64,000 bases of DNA, taken from JACPYM01 sp963699175. GTDB lineage: Bacteria > Acidobacteriota > Blastocatellia > RBC074. A program made the position numbers and the translations under genes. Below the pieces are notes generated by a model, which saw only the letters and a list, made by a program, of their open reading frames with translations, did no database searches and was not told the DNA's origin. Location: NCBI GenBank assembly GCA_963699175.1, contig OY969418.1:3720001-3784000 (forward strand), given 5' to 3'. This document shows, one piece after another, positions 36,792 through 45,855 of the stretch (positions are counted from its first letter, which is position 1; every line of letters begins with the position of its first letter).

Positions 36792-37922
36792 ATGAAGCCG
36801 GAAAAAGAGATTATCGTCGGCGGCCAAGCGGTTATTGAGGGCGTGATGATGCGCGCGCCGCATTCTTATGCGGTCGCCGTACGTCGCCAAGATGGGCAAA
36901 TCATCAGTAAGGCCGAAGCCTTGCCGAAGCTGGATCAAAAATATCCGTGGCTGAAAATCCCGGTGTTGCGCGGCAGCGCCGTACTGATTCACTCGATGAT
37001 GCTCGGCGTCAAGGCGCTCAACTTTTCGGCGACGGTAATGATGGAAGAGCAGGAAGAATCGGAGCGGCAAAAGGCGCAACCTGCGGTCAAAGCCGCTGCG
37101 GCTACTGGCGCATTGATGACGACTGCGCATGCTATTGAAGCACCCGCCGCGATTGCCAGCGTGAATGAGGCCCCCGAGGAAAAAGCTTCCGGTTCCAGCG
37201 CGGCGGCGACAGCGGCGGGTTCGCTGGTCTTTGCGCTCTTCTTCAACGTACTGCTCTTTATCGTGCTGCCGCTGTTGGCAACTAACGTGCTCTTCATCTA
37301 CTTCGGTTGGGGTAATGCGCCGCAAGCCAACTTTACGAGCGACGCCAGCGCGCCCTGGTATCAGGCTGCTTGGCACTGGTTGCAAGCATACTTGAAGCCG
37401 GTGCGTCCGTCGGTTTCATTCAACCTGGTTGACGGCGTGATTCGCATGGGCGTGTTTTTGCTGATGATCTGGAGCTTCTCGCGGCTGCGCGACATCAAGC
37501 GCATCTTTGAATATCACGGCGCCGAGCACAAGACCGTCTTTGCCTGGGAAGCAGGTGAAGCTTTGACCGTGCCCAACGTGCGCCGCCACCCACGCCAGCA
37601 CCCGCGTTGCGGCACCAGCTTCTTGATGATCGTGATGCTGGTCTCGATTGTGCTCTTCTCGGTCGTCAAATTCGATTCGCTGTTGCTGAATATGTTGACG
37701 CGCATTGCGCTAATTCCGCTGATTGCGGGCATCTCCTACGAGATCATCCGCGCAGCGGGCAAGAAGGAAACGAGCGCGCTCTTTTCATTTATCACGCGCC
37801 CCGGTCTCTGGCTGCAAAACCTGACGACGCAAGAACCGTCGGACGATCAGTTGGAAGTCGCTATCTATGCGCTGGAAGAATCGCTGAAACTTGAACCACC
37901 ATTGGCAGATGTTAGAGTTTAG
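36792..37922 (+). CDS. DUF1385 (YqhQ-like) membrane protein
   Basis: 376 residues from the ATG at 36792, with AAGGAG upstream. The family opening IIVGGQAVIEGVMMRAPHS is present, then RGSAVLIHSMMLGVKALNFSA. An Ala/Glu-rich insert (about 80-135) precedes membrane helices. Further hallmarks are EYHGAEHKTVFAWEAGE and HPRQHPRCGTSFL in the second half. Function is unknown; in many phyla it sits beside rpmE and prfA, exactly as here, so a link to translation or metal supply is often suspected. The last codons and the stop lie within a palindromic repeat. Confidence 0.9.
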   Translation: MKPEKEIIVGGQAVIEGVMMRAPHSYAVAVRRQDGQIISKAEALPKLDQKYPWLKIPVLRGSAVLIHSMMLGVKALNFSATVMMEEQEESERQKAQPAVKAAAATGALMTTAHAIEAPAAIASVNEAPEEKASGSSAAATAAGSLVFALFFNVLLFIVLPLLATNVLFIYFGWGNAPQANFTSDASAPWYQAAWHWLQAYLKPVRPSVSFNLVDGVIRMGVFLLMIWSFSRLRDIKRIFEYHGAEHKTVFAWEAGEALTVPNVRRHPRQHPRCGTSFLMIVMLVSIVLFSVVKFDSLLLNMLTRIALIPLIAGISYEIIRAAGKKETSALFSFITRPGLWLQNLTTQEPSDDQLEVAIYALEESLKLEPPLADVRV

Positions 37923-37979
37923 ATGCTAGATGCCAAGCTCGGCCCTTAACTAACATCCAGCATCTGACCTCTAACACCT
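37907..37979. repeat. Palindromic element overlapping the DUF1385 stop codon
   Basis: Arms 37907-37933 and 37953-37979, 27 bases each, pair at about 21 positions. The left arm contains the stop codon of the DUF1385 gene and the right arm ends 7 bases before the prfA ATG. It leaves prfA with no visible Shine-Dalgarno. Confidence 0.7.
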
Positions 37980-37986
37980 AAAATTT

Positions 37987-39072
37987 ATGTTTGAAAAACT
38001 CGATGCCATCGAAAAGACGTACGAAGAACTGACCCAGCAGATGACCGACAATGAGGTCATCTCGGATCAGTCGCGCTACACCAAAGTTACCAGACAGCAC
38101 CGCGAACTCGAACCGATTGTCGAGAAATACCGCGAACTAAAAAAGCTCGACAGCGACATCGCCGGGGCGCGTGAGTTGTTGAATGAAGGTGACGAAGAGA
38201 TGCGCGAACTGGCGCAGGCCGAGTTGACGACTGCCGAAGGACAGCGCGAGCAGGTCGAGAGCGAACTCACAATTCTGCTCTTGCCCAAAGACCCGAACGA
38301 CGAAAAGAACGTGATCTTTGAAGTCCGCGCTGGCACGGGCGGCGAAGAGGCTTGTCTGTTTGCGGCAGAAATTCTGCGGATGTATGCGCGCTACGCCGAG
38401 CGACGCGGCTGGAAATTTCAAGTCACCGATTCATCCGAAACCGGCCTGGGCGGCATTCAAAAAGCCGAAGCAATCATCGAAGGTGACAAAGTCTACTCCA
38501 AGCTCAAGCACGAATCGGGCGTGCACCGCGTGCAGCGTGTGCCACAAACCGAAGCCAGCGGGCGCATCCACACCTCCGCCGTCACCGTCGCTATCCTGCC
38601 CGAAGCCGAAGAAGTGGACGTGAAGATTGATCCGAAGGATATTCGCGTGGATACCTTCTGCTCCTCCGGCCCCGGCGGCCAATCGGTCAATACCACCTAT
38701 TCGGCGGTGCGCCTGACGCACGCGCCGACGGGCTTGGTCGTTTCAATGCAGGACGAAAAGTCGCAGATCAAAAACCGCGAGAAGGCGATGCGCGTGCTGC
38801 GTTCGCGCCTCTATGAAATCGAGCAGGCCAAACAGCACGAGGCTATTGCCGCCGAGCGTCGCTCGATGGTCGGCAGTGGCGACCGCTCAGAAAAGATTCG
38901 CACCTACAATTTCAAAGAGAACCGCGTCACCGACCACCGCGTTGGCATGACGCTGCATCAGCTCGACACGATTATGGAAGGGCTGATTGATGAGTTGATT
39001 GACTCAACCGTGACCTATTTCCAAGCTGAGAAGCTCAAACAGGAGACGGAAAAGCACGTGGCCCGAGCGTGA
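37987..39072 (+). CDS. prfA: Peptide chain release factor 1
   Basis: 361 residues, the normal RF1 size. The tripeptide anticodon region PxT reads PQT in RVPQTEASGRIHTSA, which specifies UAG and UAA. The GGQ catalytic motif is in SSGPGGQSVNTTYSAVRL, whose Gln is the methylation target of PrmC, encoded 3 bases downstream. A helical N-terminal domain precedes these. The start has only an AT-rich leader after a palindrome. Confidence 0.97.
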   Translation: MFEKLDAIEKTYEELTQQMTDNEVISDQSRYTKVTRQHRELEPIVEKYRELKKLDSDIAGARELLNEGDEEMRELAQAELTTAEGQREQVESELTILLLPKDPNDEKNVIFEVRAGTGGEEACLFAAEILRMYARYAERRGWKFQVTDSSETGLGGIQKAEAIIEGDKVYSKLKHESGVHRVQRVPQTEASGRIHTSAVTVAILPEAEEVDVKIDPKDIRVDTFCSSGPGGQSVNTTYSAVRLTHAPTGLVVSMQDEKSQIKNREKAMRVLRSRLYEIEQAKQHEAIAAERRSMVGSGDRSEKIRTYNFKENRVTDHRVGMTLHQLDTIMEGLIDELIDSTVTYFQAEKLKQETEKHVARA

Positions 39073-39075
39073 CCG

Positions 39076-39927
39076 ATGAGTAACATCGCTGAGACTTTGA
39101 AACTCGCCAGCGCAGCCCTGCGCGACGCTTCAGTGCCGAACGATCTGCTCGACGCACAAACCTTACTCGCGCACGCGCTCGTTTGCGACCGCACTCATCT
39201 GATCGTCCATTACAATCAAGAACTCAGCCAAACGCAGTTGGAAAACTACGACAAGCTGATCGCGCGCCGTGCGGCGGGCGAGCCGTTGCAATACATCACC
39301 GGCCATCAGGAATTTTTCGGCCTGGATTTTGAAGTCACGCCTGCCGTGCTCATCCCGCGCCCCGAGACTGAAATCATCATCGAAGAGACCATTCGTCTGG
39401 CACAACCGAAGCACCAACCACTCATCGTTGATGTCGGCACTGGCTCGGGCTGCATTGCCGTGACGCTGGCGCGCGAGTTGAGCGGGGCGCAGGTCGTAGC
39501 TACTGACATCTCGGCTGAAGCGCTAGCGGTCGCCCTTCACAACGCCAAACGCAACGGCGTGGCCGAGCGCGTGCAATTCATCTGCGCCGACCTGCTCAAC
39601 GATCTCCCAGCCGAGCCGTTTGCCGATTTCATCATCTCCAATCCGCCTTACGTCGCCGCGCACGAAATATCTACGTTGCAACGCGAAGTACGCGATTGGG
39701 AACCACACCTGGCGCTGACCGATCACGGCGACGGGCTGAGCTTCTACCGCCGCCTGCTGCAAGACACGCCGCCACGTTTGCAGGCGGGCGGTTATTTCAT
39801 CTGCGAGATGGGCTATACTCAGGCCGAGGCGATCACGAGTATGTTGGCTGGCGACATCTGGTCGGAGCATTATCTGCTCGATGATCTGCAAGGCCTTCCG
39901 CGCACGCTGGTGGCGCGCAAACGTTAA
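39076..39927 (+). CDS. prmC: Release factor glutamine N5-methyltransferase
   Basis: 283 residues. The SAM-binding motif I is VDVGTGSGCIAVTLA, and the catalytic NPPY lies in FIISNPPYVAAHE. The N-terminal helical domain (LLDAQTLLAHAL, then RRAAGEPLQYITGHQEFFG) is the PrmC/HemK hallmark. It methylates the GGQ glutamine of RF1 and RF2. It follows prfA by 3 bases, the usual operon. Confidence 0.95.
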   Translation: MSNIAETLKLASAALRDASVPNDLLDAQTLLAHALVCDRTHLIVHYNQELSQTQLENYDKLIARRAAGEPLQYITGHQEFFGLDFEVTPAVLIPRPETEIIIEETIRLAQPKHQPLIVDVGTGSGCIAVTLARELSGAQVVATDISAEALAVALHNAKRNGVAERVQFICADLLNDLPAEPFADFIISNPPYVAAHEISTLQREVRDWEPHLALTDHGDGLSFYRRLLQDTPPRLQAGGYFICEMGYTQAEAITSMLAGDIWSEHYLLDDLQGLPRTLVARKR

Positions 39928-39967
39928 GCGCCTCAAGCTCAAGGTTGAAGCTGATTGGAGGTTTAAG

Positions 39968-41242
39968 ATGAAACGCCATACTCGAATTTTCGGGCGACTG
40001 GTTGGGCCGCTGTTGCTCCTTTGTGTGCTCTTCCAAAATCCATTAGGGAGGTGGATACAACCCGCCGAAGTTCCGGTGGCACGGCTGCTGCTAAACACTG
40101 AAACTTATATCAAGAAGAATCCGAATGATGCGCAGGGTTATTACGTGCTCGGGCGCTTGCACAGCCTGGCTTTTGCCAAAGAGACGAAAACGATTGCCGC
40201 TTACGAGAATGACAAGCGCCCGTTGCCCGGCCTGCCGTCCTACGAATCCATCTTGGTGCAACGCGACAATACGAAAAAACCTACGGCTGAGTCTATTCAG
40301 CATCTAGGCGAATCTATCCGCAATTACCAGCGCGCCACTGAACTTGCGCCCAATCAGGCCGCCGCGTTTCTCGGCCTCGGTTGGATGTACGAAACAGGCG
40401 CGGGCCTGGCAGCAGACGCGCTCAAGAGCTTAAAACAATTGCCACAGACTGCTGGCGAATGGCAGGAGCGCGCGTTGGCGGCCTATCGCCGGGCTTACGC
40501 ACTGACTGTCAAGCAAGACTTGGTCAATGAACACACCGGGCCTTCTGCCGACTCGCAGATCAGTTTGGAAGCCGGCGAGGGCATCCGGCGGCTGTTGCAG
40601 CCGCGCGCGGGGAAGCTTTCAGAGCGAGAACAGCAAGAACTCGCTGATATTCGTGACACCATTGATAAGCTGCAAAGCAAACCGCGCGCGGTCACTCCAA
40701 TCATCTTCTCGCTGACGCAAGCAGGCGCACTCGAAGATTTATTGGCCGAACGCTCTCGCGTGCGTTTCGATTTGAGCGGCGACGGCGTGGCGCGTTGGTG
40801 GCCGTGGGTGAAGCCGGAGACAGGCCTGCTGGTTTGGGATCAGACGAATAATGGGTGCGTGCAATCGGGCGTACAATTGTTTGGCTCGTCCACCTGGTGG
40901 ATTGCGTGGCGCAATGGGTATGAACCGCTCGCGCTGTTGGACGATAACCACGACAGTTGGTTGGCGGGCGCTGAATTGAAAGGCTTGGCCGTCTGGCGTG
41001 ACCGCAACAGCAATGGCGTGGCTGATGCAGGCGAAGTGCTGCCTGTGCGCGCACTAGGCATCCGGCGCATCGCCGTGCAAGCGACGCAGAACTTGAGCGG
41101 CGTGCCCGCCAATCCGCGGGGGCTGCAAATGAATGATGGCAGGATGCTGCCGACTTACGATTGGACGCCGACCGAGATCAAAGTACCAGCGCTGGCGCTG
41201 ACACATCCCGGCAATCGCAGCAGAGCCTATGAGCAAAAATAA
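39968..41242 (+). CDS. TPR-like protein with EF-hand-like C terminus
   Basis: 424 residues from the ATG at 39968, with GGAGG 6 bases upstream. A hydrophobic N terminus (about 10-28) is a signal peptide or anchor. Residues of about 40-230 contain TPR-like helices (NDAQGYYVLGRLHSLA, NYQRATELAPNQAAAFLGLG). The C-terminal part has FDLSGDGVARWWPWV and two calcium-loop-like motifs, DDNHDSWLAGAEL and DRNSNGVADAGEV, the latter with full EF-hand spacing. Probably exported and calcium-binding. Its end overlaps the methyltransferase start by 14 bases. Confidence 0.72.
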   Translation: MKRHTRIFGRLVGPLLLLCVLFQNPLGRWIQPAEVPVARLLLNTETYIKKNPNDAQGYYVLGRLHSLAFAKETKTIAAYENDKRPLPGLPSYESILVQRDNTKKPTAESIQHLGESIRNYQRATELAPNQAAAFLGLGWMYETGAGLAADALKSLKQLPQTAGEWQERALAAYRRAYALTVKQDLVNEHTGPSADSQISLEAGEGIRRLLQPRAGKLSEREQQELADIRDTIDKLQSKPRAVTPIIFSLTQAGALEDLLAERSRVRFDLSGDGVARWWPWVKPETGLLVWDQTNNGCVQSGVQLFGSSTWWIAWRNGYEPLALLDDNHDSWLAGAELKGLAVWRDRNSNGVADAGEVLPVRALGIRRIAVQATQNLSGVPANPRGLQMNDGRMLPTYDWTPTEIKVPALALTHPGNRSRAYEQK

Positions 41243-42098
41243 GGACACGCAGGTAGCGGAACCAAAAACTTCTACACGTTCACCCAACGGCAAGCCCGCG
41301 CTCAACGATCTAGACCTCACGCGTTGGCGCGAATATGGCGACCTCATCACTGAATCGCTCTGGCAGATTCCCGAACGCGGCCGCAGCGGCACACACAACG
41401 GCGATTATCACGGCAATTTCGTGCCGCAGATTCCCTATCAAGCCATGCGCCGCTACACCAAACAAGGCGATGTGGTGCTCGACCCCTTTCTCGGTTCGGG
41501 CACGACGCTGATCGAATGCCGCCGCCTGGGACGGCACGGCATCGGCATTGAATTGAAACCGGAATTGGCGCAAGCGACGCGCGCGCGCATTCAGCGGGAA
41601 AAGAACCCCGACCGCATCAAAACGCAAGTCATCAATTCTGACAGCGCCGACATCGTGCACACGCCGCGTTTGATTCAACAAAAATTGAAGGCGCTCAACC
41701 GCACGCAAGCGCAACTCGCGATCCTACATCCGCCCTATCATTCGATCATCAAGTTCTCCGAGCGGCCCGAAGACCTGTCGAATTGCCCCAATGTCGAAAG
41801 CTTCCTGCAACGCTTCGGCCACGTCGTGGATGTAACGACAGAGTTTTTGGAGACAGGGCGCTACCTGACGCTTGTGATCGGCGATATGTACGAGCGTGGC
41901 GAGTGGATTCCGCTGGGCTTTCAATGCATGCAGGCGGTGCAACAGCGCGGCTATAAGCTGAAGAGCATCGTCGTCAAAGATATGCAGAACAACCGCGCCA
42001 AGCGCAATCTGGAAAACATCTGGCGCTATCGCGCGCTCGCCGGTGGATTTTTTATTTTCAAGCACGAGTACGTGATGTTCTTCCGCAAGACGGCCTAA
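41229..42098 (+). CDS. DNA methyltransferase (N4-cytosine/N6-adenine type), orphan
   Basis: 289 residues. SAM-binding motif I is VVLDPFLGSGTT (82-93), with ELKPE (108-112) as motif II. The catalytic tetrad is HPPY (167-170), where DPPY or NPPY is usual. The LHPPYHSIIKFS context and VIGDMYERGEWIPLGF later are consistent with site-specific DNA methylases. I see no restriction endonuclease or target-recognition protein nearby, so it is probably an orphan acting in regulation or replication control. It overlaps the upstream gene, which suggests coupled expression. RNA methylation cannot be excluded. Confidence 0.8.
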   Translation: MSKNKDTQVAEPKTSTRSPNGKPALNDLDLTRWREYGDLITESLWQIPERGRSGTHNGDYHGNFVPQIPYQAMRRYTKQGDVVLDPFLGSGTTLIECRRLGRHGIGIELKPELAQATRARIQREKNPDRIKTQVINSDSADIVHTPRLIQQKLKALNRTQAQLAILHPPYHSIIKFSERPEDLSNCPNVESFLQRFGHVVDVTTEFLETGRYLTLVIGDMYERGEWIPLGFQCMQAVQQRGYKLKSIVVKDMQNNRAKRNLENIWRYRALAGGFFIFKHEYVMFFRKTA

Positions 42099-42147
42099 AC
42101 CACGGCGTTCAGCCGAGCGAGCAGGTTTCTCAACCTCGACACGCACG

Positions 42148-43620
42148 ATGGCACAGATCATCAGGCTCAAACACAGAAATTTCCTGGCGCTGCTTTTGCT
42201 CGTCGCCCTCAGTAGTGTGGCCTGCCTGAAAGCCAACAAGCCGACGCTGCCCAAAATCTTCCCTGCCCCACAGCAAGTCGCGCCAAAAAACAAACCGCCG
42301 ATCATCATCATTCCTGGCATTCTCGGCTCGGAGTTGGTCAACCAAAGGACGCAGAAAACACTTTGGCCGGAGTTGTTCCCGGACGACCGCGATGCGCTGG
42401 CGTTGCCGATTGAGTCCGAGACGCTGGCCGAAAACCGCGACGAGCTCATCGCACCGCGCGTGCTGCAAAGCGCTAATCTCGGCAGGCTCATACCGCTGAT
42501 CGGCGTTTATGCCGGCTTGCTCAAAGCCTTGGAGGATTACGCCGCCTATCGCCCAGGCAACCTTGACGAGCCAGCCAGTGACGGCGACCGCGACACCTAT
42601 TACCTGTTCGCTTACGACTGGCGACGCGACAACGTCGAAGCGGCGCACTTGCTGGCCGAGAAGATCAACAAGTTGAAAGCGCGCTTGAATAAGCCTGAAT
42701 TGCGTTTCGACATCATTGCGCATTCGATGGGCGGGCTAATCGCACGTTATTACGCAATGTACGGCGCGCGTGACATGCTGGCCGAATCGGCGGCACAACC
42801 TGATTGGTCAGGCGCGCGGAATCTCAACCGGTTGATCTTGATTGGCTCGCCGAACGCCGGTTCATTCGATGCGTTTCGCTCGATTGAGCAGGGTTACTCG
42901 GTGACTGAAGCCAATCGCCCGCGGCTGCGACTCTTTCGCGGGTTGCACCGGCGGATGATCTTCACCGTGCCCTCGGTCTATCAACTCTTGCCGCGCAATG
43001 CGGGCGCGCGCTTCTTCAACGAGAAACTGGAACGTTTGCCGCTCGATCTTTACGATGTTGAGACCTGGCGCAAGTTTCATTGGTCGGCGGCTTTCAACAC
43101 GAATTTTCTGGCGGAGGAAAAGCGAGAACTCGTCAAACGGCTTGGGCCAGAAAAGGGTGAGGCCGAAGCCAAACGCCTGGTTGAACTGCGTGAACGTTAT
43201 TTGCGTGTGGTGCTGGCACGCGCCCAGGCTTTTCAGCGCGCGCTCGATGCCCGCAGCGACTTGCCCACTAGCTTGCGTCTACATTTGTTCGGCGGCGATT
43301 GTGAACCGACCATCGCAGGCGCGTTGATCGTCAATGAGGATGGCGTACAAAAAACGCTCTTCTGGCCAAATAAAGCCATGGGCAACCGGCAGCAACGCAA
43401 ACTGGCGCTCGATAAAATCTTTTTGCCGGGCGATGGGCGTGTCATTCGGCAGAGCTTATTTGGGCTGACGCTCGCGCCCGATGACAACGAACCAATCCTG
43501 CACGCGATGAAACAGACGCCTGAGCACACGATGTTCAATTGCGATCTGCACGGCGATCTGCCATTGAATCTAATTATTCAAAACAATCTGCTGACATTGT
43601 TGCTGGGGAACCGATACTGA
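42148..43620 (+). CDS. LCAT-like alpha/beta hydrolase lipoprotein
   Basis: 490 residues. The N terminus (LALLLLVALSSVAC) ends in a lipobox-like SVAC. The LCAT/PDAT-type core has IIIIPGILGSELVN (oxyanion region), FAYDWRRDN, and the nucleophile elbow AHSMGG with Ser193. Late GDGRVIRQSLF and PEHTMFNCDLHGDLP carry the acidic residue and His expected of the triad. These enzymes act as acyltransferases or phospholipases on lipids; here probably at the periplasmic face. The first Gly of GHSMGG is replaced by Ala. No clear ribosome site is visible. Confidence 0.82.
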   Translation: MAQIIRLKHRNFLALLLLVALSSVACLKANKPTLPKIFPAPQQVAPKNKPPIIIIPGILGSELVNQRTQKTLWPELFPDDRDALALPIESETLAENRDELIAPRVLQSANLGRLIPLIGVYAGLLKALEDYAAYRPGNLDEPASDGDRDTYYLFAYDWRRDNVEAAHLLAEKINKLKARLNKPELRFDIIAHSMGGLIARYYAMYGARDMLAESAAQPDWSGARNLNRLILIGSPNAGSFDAFRSIEQGYSVTEANRPRLRLFRGLHRRMIFTVPSVYQLLPRNAGARFFNEKLERLPLDLYDVETWRKFHWSAAFNTNFLAEEKRELVKRLGPEKGEAEAKRLVELRERYLRVVLARAQAFQRALDARSDLPTSLRLHLFGGDCEPTIAGALIVNEDGVQKTLFWPNKAMGNRQQRKLALDKIFLPGDGRVIRQSLFGLTLAPDDNEPILHAMKQTPEHTMFNCDLHGDLPLNLIIQNNLLTLLLGNRY

Positions 43621-43638
43621 GATGAGTTGTGATCAAAT

Positions 43639-44106
43639 TCAGGTGCCAGGCCATAGCACTATCTCAAGCCCCTTGCCCGCGCTTGTTTTCCTGCCAGGTT
43701 TAAGCGTAAGGATGGCGTAAACCTCATTGAATCCTTTCGTGTGCCGGGTTCCTGCGCGCAATAGATAGTTTCCTGCTCTCAGCCTAGTAAAAGAGAACTT
43801 GCCATCAGCACCGGTTAAACAAGCCGCGACCCTCTTTTGTCCCTGCACAACTTGGCTTATCTCTTGATAAGAGTTCCCGCCATTGTACCTATACACCTCT
43901 AGAACTATGTCTTCCATAGGTTCCGAATTTGGAAAGAATACCCTGCCCTGTATGCGTTCGACTACCTGATCGGCCAACAGGATAAATTCATTAGCACCGT
44001 GTGGGACTTCGTTATCTTTCGGCTTTTTACACTGAGCTTCTAAAACCTGCGCGAAGCTAACAACGCAAAACAACACGCTGCATAGGCTCACTCGTTCCAT
44101 CAACAT
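43639..44106 (-). CDS. Secreted protein with carboxypeptidase-regulatory-like (Ig-type) fold
   Basis: 155 residues. Signal peptide (about 1-24, ending VLEAQ). Then IQGRVFFPNSEPMEDIVLEVYR and GADGKFSFTRLRAGNYLLRAGT give the strand pattern of CarboxypepD_reg-like beta-sandwiches, often found as surface or transport modules. Two possible starts (M1 and M3) are 6 bases apart. It converges on the lipase gene with 18 bases between the stops. Function is unknown. Confidence 0.68.
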   Translation of the reverse strand: MLMERVSLCSVLFCVVSFAQVLEAQCKKPKDNEVPHGANEFILLADQVVERIQGRVFFPNSEPMEDIVLEVYRYNGGNSYQEISQVVQGQKRVAACLTGADGKFSFTRLRAGNYLLRAGTRHTKGFNEVYAILTLKPGRKTSAGKGLEIVLWPGT

Positions 44107-44176
44107 AACTTCGTCTTTCTACATTTGAGGCCGCGCGCGCCGCTATGCGCTAATTTCCGATCTCGCCTTTGAGCTC

Positions 44177-45265
44177 CTATGGTTTCGTCGGCGCAGGCGG
44201 GTCGTCAGTAATTTTGATGTCCGTCTCGAACTTGCGATAGAACTTGAACGAGAGCAGGTTGCGGAAGTATTTGCGTTCGCGGCGGTCGGCAATGATGAAC
44301 TCGGCGCGGATCGGCAGCAAAAATTCCACTTCCAGCCCGCGCAGCTTGACCATGTCATAATCCACTGAGCTTTCCGAATTGGTCACCGGATAGTTCGCGG
44401 GCAAGTCATCCGCCGCGTGGTCAATGCGCAATACCAATTTCTTTTCATCATCAATCCAGACCGTGCCACTGTAACCGGCGACGATGGGTCGAAAGCCGGA
44501 GCCTTTGGCTTCTACCTGCAACTTGGAAGTCGCTTGGGGCACGCGGAAGTCGTAGAGCGTTGTTTGCCGGTTGCCGAGCCGCTCTTTGCCAGCGGGTTTG
44601 AAGAAGGCTTTGGTTTCAGGATCGAAAAGTCCAGCCAACATCGAAGCGAAATCGCCAGTCGAAGTTGCGCCACCCGCTTCATCCAGCGACTTGGTCATGG
44701 GGCGGCCCACACTGTTGAGGGGTTTGTATTTCTCGCCTTGCTTGCGGCTGTAGGTCACTTCGTAACTCAGTTTGTCGGCCCGGTCCCACGCGCCGCGCGC
44801 TTCAATATCGTAGAAGCGCTCAATGTCTTCCTGGCAGATGAAGTCGGGCAACTCTTCCAGATAATCGCGCACGTTGCGGCGCGTTTCTTCGATGAAGGGG
44901 TCGGGCGTCTCTTTCAAAATGACAACTTTGCTATTGGCGTTCGCCGACAAGCGTTCCGCAGCGCGTTTGATTGTGTTGATCAGATGTTGATGCGCTCCGT
45001 TGGCGCGCAGGCGACTGACGGCTTCGGGTGTCGGGTCGAAGGCGAGGCCGACGCGGTCAATCAAGACTGCTAAGTTGGCTTCGGTCAAATCGCGCCCGAC
45101 CTGGCGGCGCAACAGCAAATTCAGATCCTGCAAGCTCAGCGGCCCCGTGGGTAACTGGCTTGTAGAATATCGTCCGCCAGGCGCTGTGGTCGTAGCACGT
45201 TGCGCCAAGACGGGCAATATCAGCGCGCAGAGCAGAATAGTCAGCAGCACAATTTTTTGTTTCAT
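44177..45265 (-). CDS. Conserved secreted protein, hypothetical
   Basis: 362 residues from the ATG at 45265, with GAGAGG upstream. Signal peptide (about 1-21, ending VLAQ). The N-terminal half has helices (LSLQDLNLLLRRQVGRDLTE, LRANGAHQHLINTIKRAAER). The C-terminal half is beta-rich with YSGTVWIDDEKKLVLRIDH and FRNLLSFKFYRKFETDIKI, which resemble outer-membrane lipoprotein-sorting or DUF-type sandwich folds. No catalytic motif. Proteins with this layout recur in Acidobacteriota, to my recollection. Periplasmic location is likely. Confidence 0.68.
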   Translation of the reverse strand: MKQKIVLLTILLCALILPVLAQRATTTAPGGRYSTSQLPTGPLSLQDLNLLLRRQVGRDLTEANLAVLIDRVGLAFDPTPEAVSRLRANGAHQHLINTIKRAAERLSANANSKVVILKETPDPFIEETRRNVRDYLEELPDFICQEDIERFYDIEARGAWDRADKLSYEVTYSRKQGEKYKPLNSVGRPMTKSLDEAGGATSTGDFASMLAGLFDPETKAFFKPAGKERLGNRQTTLYDFRVPQATSKLQVEAKGSGFRPIVAGYSGTVWIDDEKKLVLRIDHAADDLPANYPVTNSESSVDYDMVKLRGLEVEFLLPIRAEFIIADRRERKYFRNLLSFKFYRKFETDIKITDDPPAPTKP

Positions 45266-45855
45266 CACAACCTCTCACAAATAAAAACGTCGCTTTGGTA
45301 TGAACGACGACGATTGTGCGGCATCAGTCACTTTTTTTCCAGCCAGTGACTTTTCGGCGCCGCATTCAATCAGGTAGCCTCGGACTACCAAAATCACCAA
45401 TGCAACTCGAATTGAAACGGAAACGAACAGCCATTGTAGCGTAATCTTTCAGATTGCATTGCTGCTGTTACAGCCCCACTGCCGCTATCAGCATTTTTCA
45501 CTTCGGCATATCTATTGCTGAGCAAGCAATGCAACTGAGCATCCCCTAATCAGAAAATTTGGTCAGTCTTTCATCCGATTAGATCGGATTTCAATTGTGT
45601 GTAGGGCAAAATCAACCACGGGGAGCACAGGGAGCACGGGGAAAGCTGGCATAGGCGGTCAAGGTTGGTGTTTCCCGGTGTGCCCCGTGCGCCCCGTGGT
45701 TTGCTCCGTACTCTCATTTGCAAACCGCTCTAGATTCTTTCTGCTGAAAGCTTCAGCGGGCCCCCTGCTTATCAATAATCTTCATTGGACTGCTGGCGCG
45801 CTTGGTCTGCGCCTGCGCTATTAGTTGGGCATTAGGCAAGCACTAGGGTTGTAAC
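45266..45855. other. Long divergent intergenic region with a palindromic element
   Basis: 590 bases without a credible gene. It should hold promoters for the secreted protein (minus) and the giant protease (plus), but I see no strong -35/-10 pair. The only clear structure is the inverted repeat at 45615-45700. Confidence 0.4.
45615..45700. repeat. Palindromic element, CACGGGGAGCAC family
   Basis: Arms 45615-45644 and 45671-45700 are 30 bases each and pair at 24 or more positions, around a 26-base loop. Each arm is itself made of degenerate repeats of about 9-10 bases (CACGGGGAG, CACAGGGAG, CACGGGGAA). Confidence 0.8.

Noticed and set aside
45597..45824. Possible 75-codon gene in the long intergenic region
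   Set aside because: It is built from the palindromic repeat (TGSTGSTGK-like text) and lacks a ribosome site.
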